A stretch of 8,394 nt of DNA, taken from NCBI GenBank assembly GCA_002704755.1, contig PAHC01000024.1, positions 11,184-19,577 on the forward strand. The letters run 5' to 3'. This stretch comes from Rhodobiaceae bacterium. GTDB lineage: Bacteria > Pseudomonadota > Alphaproteobacteria > Rhizobiales > TMED25. The translations under genes were made by a program, and so were the position numbers. Shown here piece after piece: positions 1-6,989 of this stretch (the stretch's first letter is position 1; every line of letters begins with the position of its first letter). The notes under the pieces are model-generated. The model did not search any database. It was not told where the DNA came from and saw only the letters and a program-made list of their open reading frames with translations.

Positions 1-3
1 CAT
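1..3 (-). other. Possible start codon of the next minus-strand gene (mfd?)
   Basis: An ATG on the minus strand occupies exactly the first three bases, 24 bases beyond the sdhE stop codon. In many Alphaproteobacteria sdhE is followed by mfd, the transcription-repair coupling factor, so this may be the mfd start codon. Only the codon itself is visible. The identity rests on known gene order and not on any coding sequence in the window. Confidence 0.3.
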
Positions 4-27
4 TACCAATTGATTATTGGGTGAACT

Positions 28-300
28 TTAATTAAGGACATCTATATTATTAGATTGTAGATAAGATCTAATTTTTTTTATTAAAATATCTAAGGATTTA
101 TTTGGTGAGTTTTCTAATTTCACTATCCAATTATAGATTTCAGGATCTTCAGATGCTAGTAATTCTTCATAAAGTTTAATTTCTTCTTCTTTCATAGAAG
201 AAATATTATTTTCAATAAAATTCCCAAGAATTAAGTCTAATTCTTTTGTACCTCTGTGCCATGACCTGTAGATTAATTTATTTTGAAATTCGTTTTTCAT
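28..300 (-). CDS. sdhE: FAD assembly factor SdhE (succinate dehydrogenase assembly factor 2 family)
   Basis: This is a small cytoplasmic protein of 90 residues, the usual size for SdhE/Sdh5. The family helps attach FAD covalently to the flavoprotein subunit of succinate dehydrogenase. The signature RGTKELD at residues 16-22 matches the conserved RGxxExD motif that contacts the flavoprotein. A later DPEIYNW stretch at residues 52-58 matches the conserved acidic and aromatic segment of the last helices. The frame stays open for ten more codons to an ATG at 328-330, but the ATG at 298-300 puts the RG motif at the usual distance from the N terminus and frees room for the divergent promoters. No Shine-Dalgarno site is visible at either start. 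The gene diverges from recG and probably leads into another gene starting at base 3. Confidence 0.87.
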   Translation of the reverse strand: MKNEFQNKLIYRSWHRGTKELDLILGNFIENNISSMKEEEIKLYEELLASEDPEIYNWIVKLENSPNKSLDILIKKIRSYLQSNNIDVLN

Positions 301-337
301 AAAAAATCCAATATTATTTATAATATACATATTAATT
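301..337. promoter_or_regulatory. Divergent promoter region between sdhE and recG
   Basis: This short spacer must carry the start signals for both genes. On the plus strand a perfect TATAAT lies at 319-324, with a weak TTCATA at 296-301 seventeen bases upstream (four of six consensus positions). On the minus strand TATAAA at 322-317 has CAGACA at 344-339 as a possible -35. The -10 elements overlap, so the two promoters would compete if both are used. In DNA this AT-rich such matches arise easily, so the assignment is tentative. Confidence 0.35.
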
Positions 338-2443
338 ATGTCTGTTTTTTTAAATTACAATTTTTTTATGATAGATAATACAAAATTTGAGAAGTTATTC
401 ATTGACTTAAGAGAAATCAATGGAATTGGAACTAATAATTATTCAAAATTCAAGAAACTACTTAATGTAGAAAAGGTTAGAATAATTGATTTATTATGGC
501 ATTTCCCAACTAAAATCATTCAAAGAAATAATATCAAGAAAATAAGCGAACTTGTTGATGGTGAAACACAGTCAATTATAGGCAAAGTGGTAAGTTATAG
601 AAAAGGTTTTCGTAATGCGCCTCATCAGTATCAGATATATGATGGAACTGATAAATTAGACTTACTTTTTTTCAAACTCCCTTTTTATATGTTATCAAAA
701 ATTAAAGAAGGTGAAACCAAATATATATCTGGTAAGGTTAAGATATTTAATAATAAAAAACAAATAGCTCACCCAGATTATATACTTTCTGAAGAAGATT
801 TCTCTAAACGCAGAGATTTTGAACCAATTTATCCTCTAACCTCTGGTCTCACTAATAATCAAATCATCTTGATATTTGAAAAAGTTTTCTCATTCTTAGA
901 ATGTATTGATGATTGGCATAATAAAGAATTTCTAATTTCTAAAAAATGGTTAAATATTATTGAAACATTTAAATATATACATATGCCAATAATAGATTAT
1001 TCACAGCATGCAGAAACACCCATAAAAAGAATTGCATATGATGAAATACTTATAAACCAAATTAAAATAGAACATATTCGTAATATTCGAGAAAAAAACA
1101 TAGGTATATCAATGAATTGTAACAATAACTTAGTTAATAAATTTGAAGATAAGTTACCATTCAAATTATCTAATTCTCAAAAATTTGCAATTGAAACAAT
1201 TAATAATGATATGTCAAAGCCTAAACAAATGATTAGGCTTCTTCAAGGTGATGTGGGAAGTGGTAAAACATTGGTATCCTTTTTTTCTGGCCTAAAAGCA
1301 ATCTATTCGGGTTATCAATTTGTATTAATGGCACCTACTGAAATATTAGCATCACAACATTATGAAAATTTTACAAATTTAGTAGAAGATAAGAATATTA
1401 AGACTTGTCTTTTAACATCAAATACTAAGAAAGATAATAAGAAAAAAATATACAATGAAATTGCCAATGGTGAAATAAAAGCTATAATTGGAACCCATTC
1501 ACTTTTTCAAGATGAATTAAAATATAAAAATATTGGTCTTATTGTTATTGATGAACAACATAGATTTGGTCTTCATCAAAGATTGTCATTACAAAAAAAA
1601 TCAAAAATTCAAAGAGCAGATCTATTATTGATGACAGCAACACCAATTCCTAGAACATTAATTCAAATAAAATATGGTGACATAGATGTATCGGAATTAG
1701 ACAACCTCACCGATAGAAAAATTACTGAAACAAGTATTTTGTCTATTAACAAGATTGATGAATTATCGAATAGACTTAATAAGATAATAAATAATGACAA
1801 TAAAGTATTTTGGGTCTGTCCACAAATATTATCAAATTCAGGAAACAAAACTTCAGTAATGGAAAGATATAAATACTTGCAAAAAAAACTTATCCACCCA
1901 ATCACCCTCATTCATGGAAAAATGTCAGAAAATGATAAAAGTGAACAACTTAAAAATTATATGAATAATAGATCTAATGTATTAGTTGCAACATCCGTCA
2001 TAGAAGTTGGCATTGATATTAAAGAGGCTAATATTATTGTCATTGAGAATGCTGACTCTTTTGGGCTAAGTCAATTACATCAATTAAGAGGGAGAGTTGG
2101 AAGAAATGATAACAAATCATGGTGTGTTTTATTACATGACAACAATCTCAATGAAATCTCAAAAAATAGACTTAAAATTATCAAAGATAATTCAAATGGT
2201 TTTAGTATAGCTGAGCAAGATATGTTAATGAGGGGTTATGGAGATCTTCTTGGAAACAGACAATCAGGATTCACTAATTACAGAATATTGAATGAGGACA
2301 TGATTACTGAATTAATAATGGAAGCATCAAAGGAAAGTAAATACATTTTACAAAAAATATATAATTCTGACGTTCTAAAACATGAATATAAATATATGTT
2401 TGATTTCTACGAAGCCCATGAATTTAATTACCTTTTATCATGA
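338..2443 (+). CDS. recG: ATP-dependent DNA helicase RecG
   Basis: RecG is a superfamily 2 double-stranded DNA translocase that remodels stalled replication forks and branch-migrates Holliday junctions. The 701 residues match the usual length of about 690-700. The N-terminal wedge/OB region covers roughly residues 20-160. The Walker A motif GDVGSGKT is at 304-311, the DEQH box at 405-408, motif III TATP at 433-436, and motif VI QLHQLRGRVGR at 579-589. The C-terminal segment from about 624 (IAEQDM, then RGYGDLLGNRQSG) is typical of RecG and next to its translocation motif. All motor motifs are intact. An in-frame ATG at 368 is an alternative start that would drop ten residues. No Shine-Dalgarno site marks either one. 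The gene ends with tandem TGA TAA and converges on the DUF502 gene with 4 bases between stop codons. Confidence 0.97.
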   Translation: MSVFLNYNFFMIDNTKFEKLFIDLREINGIGTNNYSKFKKLLNVEKVRIIDLLWHFPTKIIQRNNIKKISELVDGETQSIIGKVVSYRKGFRNAPHQYQIYDGTDKLDLLFFKLPFYMLSKIKEGETKYISGKVKIFNNKKQIAHPDYILSEEDFSKRRDFEPIYPLTSGLTNNQIILIFEKVFSFLECIDDWHNKEFLISKKWLNIIETFKYIHMPIIDYSQHAETPIKRIAYDEILINQIKIEHIRNIREKNIGISMNCNNNLVNKFEDKLPFKLSNSQKFAIETINNDMSKPKQMIRLLQGDVGSGKTLVSFFSGLKAIYSGYQFVLMAPTEILASQHYENFTNLVEDKNIKTCLLTSNTKKDNKKKIYNEIANGEIKAIIGTHSLFQDELKYKNIGLIVIDEQHRFGLHQRLSLQKKSKIQRADLLLMTATPIPRTLIQIKYGDIDVSELDNLTDRKITETSILSINKIDELSNRLNKIINNDNKVFWVCPQILSNSGNKTSVMERYKYLQKKLIHPITLIHGKMSENDKSEQLKNYMNNRSNVLVATSVIEVGIDIKEANIIVIENADSFGLSQLHQLRGRVGRNDNKSWCVLLHDNNLNEISKNRLKIIKDNSNGFSIAEQDMLMRGYGDLLGNRQSGFTNYRILNEDMITELIMEASKESKYILQKIYNSDVLKHEYKYMFDFYEAHEFNYLLS

Positions 2444-2447
2444 TAAA

Positions 2448-3059
2448 TTAGTCAGGATTAACTAAGCCTGCAGATATTATTAATTTTGCAGCATCTTCAA
2501 CCGACATGTCTAATAATTTGACATCTTTTTCAGGTAGAAATAAAAGAAACCCAGATGTTGGATTTGGAGTAGTTGGAACAAACACTGATAAGAAGGTTTC
2601 ACCATCTTTTGATATTTTTTTTAACAATTCACCCTTTGTATTTGTTGAAACAAAACATACAGCGAATGAATCTTTCCTTGGGTACTCTATAACAGCTGCT
2701 TTTGTGAAATTATGACCATTTTCAGAAAATACTGTCTCAAATATTTGCTTTAAACCTTTATAAATACTTCGAAGTACAGGTGTCCTATTCAGTAATGACT
2801 CTCCAAATTTCAAGAAACCTACTCCAAGAAAATTAGCCGCCAAGAAACCAAAGAAAGTCAGCAGAAAAAACCCAATAATAAGACCCACTCCAGGTATTGC
2901 AAATGGCAGTATATTTTCTGGCAAGTATTTATTTGGCAAGAGGGGTGTGAAAATTGAGTCAATTTTATTAATAAACCACCACCCGACTGCTAATGTTATC
3001 GCAACAGGAGCAGAAATAACTAGCCCCGTTAGAAAATATGATCTTATTTTTTTTATCAT
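2448..3059 (-). CDS. DUF502 family inner-membrane protein
   Basis: This 203-residue protein belongs to the DUF502 family, found in many bacteria and plant (COV-like) proteins, with no settled biochemical role. Two hydrophobic segments are visible at about residues 9-31 and 54-80. A conserved RTPVLRSIYKGLKQI stretch follows at 92-106. The family hallmark VPTTPNPTSG is at 161-170, followed by a short conserved C-terminal helix (SVEDAAKLIISAGLV, 186-200). Length and motif order are normal for the family. The gene starts 10 bases after the stop of the TPR-SPOR gene on the same strand, so the two are probably cotranscribed. DUF502 genes near recG are a recurring alphaproteobacterial arrangement, here convergent with recG. 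No good ribosome binding site is visible. Membrane location is inferred from the sequence. Confidence 0.9.
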   Translation of the reverse strand: MIKKIRSYFLTGLVISAPVAITLAVGWWFINKIDSIFTPLLPNKYLPENILPFAIPGVGLIIGFFLLTFFGFLAANFLGVGFLKFGESLLNRTPVLRSIYKGLKQIFETVFSENGHNFTKAAVIEYPRKDSFAVCFVSTNTKGELLKKISKDGETFLSVFVPTTPNPTSGFLLFLPEKDVKLLDMSVEDAAKLIISAGLVNPD

Positions 3060-3069
3060 TTGATATACT

Positions 3070-4086
3070 TTAATTTAAAAATTCAATTTCATAGTTATAA
3101 TTATTCTTTTCAAGACTTTTTGTGATTTGTTCTATTCTGTTTTGATTAGTAAAAGGTCCGATTATTATATCATATTTTATATTTCCATTATCATCAATCT
3201 TTTCAATTGATTGAGGACTTATTCCACTGAGAACCCTAAAATTATCATTTATGGTTTTATTTATTTTAACTTTCGCTGTCGGCAAATCCAAACCTCTGTT
3301 CAATATAATATAGCTTGAATTTAATTTAGGTATAGTTGATAATGAAACAGGTTCATCCAAAGTTACTTTTTGTTTATTATCTAAGGCAAGAAATTCATCT
3401 TTAGAAATATCGTTTTCTTTATTAAATTCTTCATTTAAAATATTTGAGTCTTCATAATTTCCCGATAAATTTTGATCGTACTTTAAAATATTATCATATA
3501 CTTCTTGATCTGATATCACATAATCATTGTTTGGCAATTCCACTCCTTCAATATTTTTTGAACCGAAAAAATTAGAAACATTCATTGAAAAATTATTCTT
3601 TATATTATTAATTCTGTTTTCTGCATTTAAGTCCTCAAGATTGATTATATTTTTTTTCTCATCAATCGAATTGTTATTTGGTTCTGATATATTTTTTGCT
3701 GTATTTTTATCGTGATTTGCCAAATCAACTTGTCCAATTCTTTCTCTAGCATTTGCTCTCGTTTCTAATGCCACTTTTTTTTCATCATCACTTAAAAGGT
3801 CTAACCATAATGAATTGGTTAGATCTGTTATTGATGCAATAAATTTACCATTTTCATAATTAGATAGACCTCTATATAAAAAAGCTCTGGTTAGTGATTG
3901 TTCATCAAGGTTACCAGATTTTATTAAATTATTTAATATCTCAGCCGATTCATCAAATTGTTTAGAATCATATAAATCGATAGATTTATTTAATTCATCT
4001 GCATAAATATTTGCATTCACAGTATTAGATAAAATGATTGGCAGGAATATAGATATTGTAAGTAGTAGATGTAATTTTTTTAACAT
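3070..4086 (-). CDS. Secreted TPR-repeat protein with C-terminal SPOR-like domain
   Basis: This 338-residue protein has three parts. A signal peptide covers about residues 1-25 (two Lys, a hydrophobic core, then VNA as a likely cleavage site). TPR-like helices span roughly 27-125, with a good TPR unit in AFLYRGLSNYENGKFIASI. A low-complexity Asn/Asp/Glu-rich linker follows. The last 80 or so residues resemble an SPOR domain, including the second-strand motif YDIIIGPF. SPOR domains bind peptidoglycan, often glycan lacking stem peptides at division sites, and TPRs mediate protein contacts. A periplasmic cell-wall role is therefore inferred. The SPOR match is weak in its first strand, so that part is less certain than the TPRs. 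A TTG six codons upstream (4102-4104) is possible, but the ATG gives a cleaner signal peptide. The DUF502 gene follows after 10 bases. Confidence 0.72.
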   Translation of the reverse strand: MLKKLHLLLTISIFLPIILSNTVNANIYADELNKSIDLYDSKQFDESAEILNNLIKSGNLDEQSLTRAFLYRGLSNYENGKFIASITDLTNSLWLDLLSDDEKKVALETRANARERIGQVDLANHDKNTAKNISEPNNNSIDEKKNIINLEDLNAENRINNIKNNFSMNVSNFFGSKNIEGVELPNNDYVISDQEVYDNILKYDQNLSGNYEDSNILNEEFNKENDISKDEFLALDNKQKVTLDEPVSLSTIPKLNSSYIILNRGLDLPTAKVKINKTINDNFRVLSGISPQSIEKIDDNGNIKYDIIIGPFTNQNRIEQITKSLEKNNYNYEIEFLN

Positions 4087-4183
4087 AATAATTAGAATAC
4101 TCAATAAATAAACCTAACAAGTTTAATATAAGAGTTTATTATATATTACAAATATTAATATTTTATAATTATGTTTATAATTT
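4087..4183. promoter_or_regulatory. Divergent promoter region between the TPR-SPOR gene and the CPBP gene
   Basis: This 97-base AT-rich spacer separates two divergent genes. A TATAAT lies on the plus strand at 4164-4169, about 18 bases before the ATG at 4187. Another TATAAT lies on the minus strand at 4143-4138, which would give a leader of roughly 45 bases for the TPR-SPOR gene. Neither has a recognisable -35 at the normal distance. I see no operator-like dyad or terminator hairpin here. Both -10 matches could be chance in such sequence. Confidence 0.33.
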
Positions 4184-4186
4184 GTG

Positions 4187-4837
4187 ATGGGTAATATGTT
4201 AAAAAGTAAAAAATATATATTGATGGAATTAATTATCATTGCAATGATTATTCCTACAATTATTTTGTCATACAGACTGGCAAATTATGTCATTCCAATT
4301 TTATGGGTAATTAGCATATATGCACTTATTATATACAACCAATATCATAAAAAAAAAAAATTACTGGAAATCTTAAATTTTGGCGCTTTTACAAAATATA
4401 ATGTTGAAAAAATACTAGTAAGGTGGTTTTTTCTCACAATAGTAATTTATCTTATCACTTTTTATTTTTATGAGGATAAGTTATTTTCAATTCAAAAACA
4501 AAACCCATACTTTCTATTAGTGATTTTGCTTGTATATCCAATATTTTCTGCATTACCACAAGAATTCATATTTACAACTTATTTCTTCAGTAGGTACGAG
4601 AGTATTGTTCCAACAAAATATCAGGTTATTATGAGCGCAATAATTTTTACCTATGCACATGTCTTATTTATAAATTTTATCGCACCATTTCTATCAATTT
4701 TTGGTGGTATAATATTTGCCAGCACATATAAAAAGACAGAATCTTTATCACTTGTTACATTCGAACATGCACTATATGGTAACTCGTTATTTTTTATGGG
4801 TTTGGGCTACTATTTTTGGGGTGGTTCAGTAACATAA
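4187..4837 (+). CDS. CPBP (Rce1/Abi-like) family membrane protein, putative intramembrane protease
   Basis: This is a very hydrophobic protein of about 216 residues with roughly six membrane segments. It carries recognisable CPBP family motifs. Counting from the GTG at 4184, motif 1 is PQEFIFT at 125-131, motif 2 is FTYAH at 155-159, and motif 3 is FEHALYGN at 193-200. The family includes Rce1-type CAAX proteases and bacteriocin-processing or immunity proteins. Motif 1 normally reads EExxxR; here Gln replaces the first Glu and Thr replaces the Arg, so protease activity is uncertain. Three starts are possible (GTG 4184, ATG 4187, ATG 4196) and none has a clear ribosome site; I chose the first ATG. 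An A12 run lies in the coding sequence at 4349-4360. The gene diverges from the TPR-SPOR gene and ends 6 bases from the convergent DUF4359 gene. Its substrate cannot be inferred. Confidence 0.8.
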   Translation: MGNMLKSKKYILMELIIIAMIIPTIILSYRLANYVIPILWVISIYALIIYNQYHKKKKLLEILNFGAFTKYNVEKILVRWFFLTIVIYLITFYFYEDKLFSIQKQNPYFLLVILLVYPIFSALPQEFIFTTYFFSRYESIVPTKYQVIMSAIIFTYAHVLFINFIAPFLSIFGGIIFASTYKKTESLSLVTFEHALYGNSLFFMGLGYYFWGGSVT

Positions 4838-4843
4838 TTTTTA

Positions 4844-5179
4844 TTAAAATTTACTTAAGACTACAAAATTATTAAATAACCCGATTATGACTAAATCATC
4901 AACATTACCTCCAAATGACCTGATAAGTGTTGTATCTAGCTTATATAATGTGAAGAGAAAATAATTAGTTTTATGAATAATGTTGGGGTTTGATTGTAAT
5001 AGTAAATATGAAAAACCTGATATTAAATTAGCAGCTTGCTCATCCTCTCCAGACTGAATTGCAAACTCATTAATATGAGTTGATATGTATGAGTCAAAAT
5101 CATCTTTTGATGGATTTGTTAAGATGAGAAGAAGGATGATGGCTAAAGCTATAGGTATTGAAAGATATATTCTCTTCAT
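4844..5179 (-). CDS. Small DUF4359-like single-span membrane protein
   Basis: This 111-residue protein has one N-terminal hydrophobic helix (about residues 5-20), then TNPS at 21-24, the classic position of the NPS motif in DUF4359 proteins. The C-terminal part also fits that family: an N-Y-x-L-F-x-x-Y segment (TNYFLFTLYKLD, 71-82) and a final IGLFNNFVVL stretch (99-108). The hydrophobic helix may be an uncleaved anchor, with the rest in the periplasm. DUF4359 has no known function. The start codon lies 12 bases after the stop of the amidohydrolase on the same strand, so the two are probably one transcript. The gene ends in tandem TAA TAA. Family assignment is from memory of the motifs and is moderately secure. 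Confidence 0.72.
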   Translation of the reverse strand: MKRIYLSIPIALAIILLLILTNPSKDDFDSYISTHINEFAIQSGEDEQAANLISGFSYLLLQSNPNIIHKTNYFLFTLYKLDTTLIRSFGGNVDDLVIIGLFNNFVVLSKF

Positions 5180-5191
5180 TTAACTATAAGT

Positions 5192-6547
5192 TTATCTTAA
5201 TAAGTTTTTACGATAATCATTCATAATTCTATGACCACTCACCGATAATTTATCTAGACTTTGACTGATATTAGGAGCTAATAATTTTCCTGATTTTTTT
5301 AAAACATTCCCGCCAATGATTACAGTATCTATGTCGTTTGAATTCGAGTGAAATAATATTGTAGATATTGGATCGTGTATTGGTGTAAAACTGACGCTTC
5401 TCTTATTAAACATAATAATATCAGCTTTTTTCCCAGGAGTGATAGATCCTACTTTGTTATCAATTCCAAACAACTTAGCTGCATCGATCGTTGCCCACTC
5501 AAATGCTTTTCGTGTTGTAACTTTTATATCTGATGGTGGTGCATTATGAAGGGCATAATTCTCTAGTGTATATTCATGTCTAACTGCCTGTAGCGCAAAT
5601 CTTATCACATTTAACATATCACCAGCCATTGCTGACTCAATATCAGAACCAAATCCAAATGTACCATTTCTATCAATTAGACGTTTTGTAAGTGGATTTC
5701 CAAAACCCATTTGCAATTCTTCCTCTGGTGTAATTGAAAAGGTACAATTAGATTCAACTAATTTATCCAACATCTCGTTTGAAATATTGTTTGCGTGTAC
5801 TATGTTTGTTTTTTTATTAAGGAGTCTCATTTCTTTTAGAACATCAAATCCTTCTGGAGTCATAAATTTTCCTCCAATGTGCATACTTACAATTAAGTCC
5901 AAATCTTTTGCTAACTTAAAATCATGTTTGCAAACATCGAGTGTTGATTGTTGTGGTCCTAGTATTGCCATACCAAGATTGAGTAACTGATCATCTGATG
6001 CAAAAGTACCTTTTCTTAGTCTGTCAATTTCACTTTTCGGGTGTGGCACTTCACTAAAATGAGGCTGCCCTTCTTTAGGTTCATGTTTGGGTGATCCATG
6101 CAAAAATATTGCTCTAATTTTAGACTCTTCTAATCCACGAATTGCCTCATCTGTATGATCTGGGGTTGGGTTATTATGACACCAATCAACTATTGTTGTA
6201 GACCCTGTATTAATTTGGTAAAGTGCCCCTACATAGTTACCTATGTACATATCATCAGCATTATAATATGAAGCTAACCCTGCATGTATTGAGGCCAAGT
6301 AATCAACCAGAGTCCAATCAGATGCTATTCCCCTTAAACCAGTCTGCCAAGTATGAATATGTCCGTTTATTAATCCGGGAGATACAAGAAAATCTTTAGC
6401 GTCGATAGTTTCAGAGTTATCTGCTTTAAGATTGTGCCCAACATCCGATATCGTATCACCATCAATTAATATATCTGCGTTATCTAGATCACCAATTGAA
6501 GCGTCCATCGTTAAGATTTGAGCATTTTTAATTAAAATTCTTTTCAT
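5192..6547 (-). CDS. Amidohydrolase family protein (ATZ/TRZ and cytosine deaminase-like, COG0402)
   Basis: This 451-residue metal-dependent hydrolase has the full amidohydrolase layout: a small beta domain at both ends and a TIM barrel between. Metal ligands are visible as H63-I-H65 in PGLINGHIHTW, H223 in SMHIGG, H251 in VHANN and D302 in FGSDIES. The TPEEELQMGFG stretch (273-283) marks a particular COG0402 branch. Members of this superfamily deaminate or dechlorinate purines, pyrimidines and triazines. The substrate here cannot be read from sequence. The acidic residue that follows the barrel His in many deaminases (HxxE) is Gly226 here, so the chemistry may differ from classic deaminases. 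No signal peptide, so it is cytoplasmic. Upstream of the ATG is AGGGTG, the nearest thing to a Shine-Dalgarno site in this window. DUF4359 follows after 12 bases. Sampled GC is about 40%, well above the neighbouring membrane-protein genes. Confidence 0.9.
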   Translation of the reverse strand: MKRILIKNAQILTMDASIGDLDNADILIDGDTISDVGHNLKADNSETIDAKDFLVSPGLINGHIHTWQTGLRGIASDWTLVDYLASIHAGLASYYNADDMYIGNYVGALYQINTGSTTIVDWCHNNPTPDHTDEAIRGLEESKIRAIFLHGSPKHEPKEGQPHFSEVPHPKSEIDRLRKGTFASDDQLLNLGMAILGPQQSTLDVCKHDFKLAKDLDLIVSMHIGGKFMTPEGFDVLKEMRLLNKKTNIVHANNISNEMLDKLVESNCTFSITPEEELQMGFGNPLTKRLIDRNGTFGFGSDIESAMAGDMLNVIRFALQAVRHEYTLENYALHNAPPSDIKVTTRKAFEWATIDAAKLFGIDNKVGSITPGKKADIIMFNKRSVSFTPIHDPISTILFHSNSNDIDTVIIGGNVLKKSGKLLAPNISQSLDKLSVSGHRIMNDYRKNLLR

Positions 6548-6610
6548 AACACACCCTATAAATTCACATACATCCCAGATTTTATAAATATAACATTAAT
6601 TTAATTTAGA

Positions 6611-6640
6611 ATTATAAAAAAGTTTTATTTATTACATCAA
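6611..6640 (-). promoter_or_regulatory. Candidate promoter of the amidohydrolase-DUF4359 operon
   Basis: On the minus strand TTGATG (6640-6635, four of six consensus bases) precedes a perfect TATAAT (6616-6611) with an 18-base spacer. Transcription would start near 6604 and leave a leader of about 57 bases before the amidohydrolase ATG. This is the best-spaced sigma70-like promoter I see in the window. The -35 falls inside one arm of an inverted repeat. Confidence 0.42.
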
Positions 6641-6664
6641 AGGATATGTTTGCCACTTGATGTA
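6633..6664. repeat. 8-base inverted repeat upstream of the amidohydrolase
   Basis: TACATCAA (6633-6640) and TTGATGTA (6657-6664) are perfect inverted copies separated by 16 bases. The repeat lies in the 128-base spacer between the DUF6787-like gene and the amidohydrolase, and one arm covers the candidate -35. It could be an operator, or a weak hairpin ending the DUF6787-like transcript, though the nearest T run on that strand is about 11 bases away. Inverted repeats of this size occur by chance in AT-rich DNA. Confidence 0.35.
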
Positions 6665-6675
6665 TTTATATTAAA

Positions 6676-6966
6676 TCAAAAGAGTGACTTAATTTTTTTT
6701 ATAAATCTTTTTTGATAAGAAATAAAATAAGAAAACTGCCCAAAAGGTACTGCAACCAAAAGTAAAAGTAATTGATATAGGAAAAACAGACTTAAGACTC
6801 TCAGTATAATTTTAATAAATCCACTAGATATGAATTTTGATATAAATCCTACTAAAATGTCTGATATATATAATGATATTATTCCCGTAATAGAAAAAAC
6901 AATAAATATTAAAATCAGATTTCTTAGGCTATCGGTTTTAAATAATTTTATTAGTTGACCAATCAT
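6676..6966 (-). CDS. Small DUF6787-like membrane protein
   Basis: This 96-residue protein has two strongly hydrophobic segments at about residues 15-33 and 51-74. They are followed by FGQFSYF (75-81) and a basic C-terminal tail (KRFIKKIK). The FxxTG in the first helix (FSITG), the YQLLLLL stretch and the FGQF motif together resemble DUF6787, a family of small two-span membrane proteins with no known role. The frame extends to a TTG at 6994-6996, but the ATG at 6964-6966 gives the family-like N terminus and avoids overlap with the plus-strand reading frame at 6990. It is a minus-strand gene separated from the amidohydrolase by a promoter-bearing spacer, so it is probably a separate unit. Confidence 0.65.
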   Translation of the reverse strand: MIGQLIKLFKTDSLRNLILIFIVFSITGIISLYISDILVGFISKFISSGFIKIILRVLSLFFLYQLLLLLVAVPFGQFSYFISYQKRFIKKIKSLF

Positions 6967-6989
6967 TAAATAAGTACCATCTATTAAAT

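Noticed and set aside
6..20. Five-base stem CCAAT/ATTGG in the spacer after sdhE, considered as a terminator or attenuator
   Set aside because: The stem is too short and AT-rich to be stable and has no T run after it. The next gene apparently starts at base 3, so read-through is more likely.
1663..1911. Minus-strand open frame inside recG
   Set aside because: It lies wholly within the helicase domain of recG, which has intact motifs across it, and its translation resembles no family. It is a shadow of the real frame.
2434..2447. Perfect 14-base palindrome over the recG stop codon, between the convergent genes
   Set aside because: It has no loop, so it cannot form a terminator hairpin. In DNA with this composition one or two palindromes of this length are expected by chance in 8.4 kb by simple estimate.
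2506..2715. Plus-strand open frame inside the DUF502 gene
   Set aside because: It is antisense to the conserved DUF502 motifs and shows no signal of its own.
3527..3715. Plus-strand Phe/Leu-rich open frame inside the TPR-SPOR gene
   Set aside because: The apparent hydrophobicity comes from reading the complement of Lys/Asn/Glu-rich linker codons. It is antisense to a better-supported gene.
5787..5990. Plus-strand open frame inside the amidohydrolase gene
   Set aside because: It is antisense to the TIM-barrel region that carries His223 and His251, with no recognisable family.
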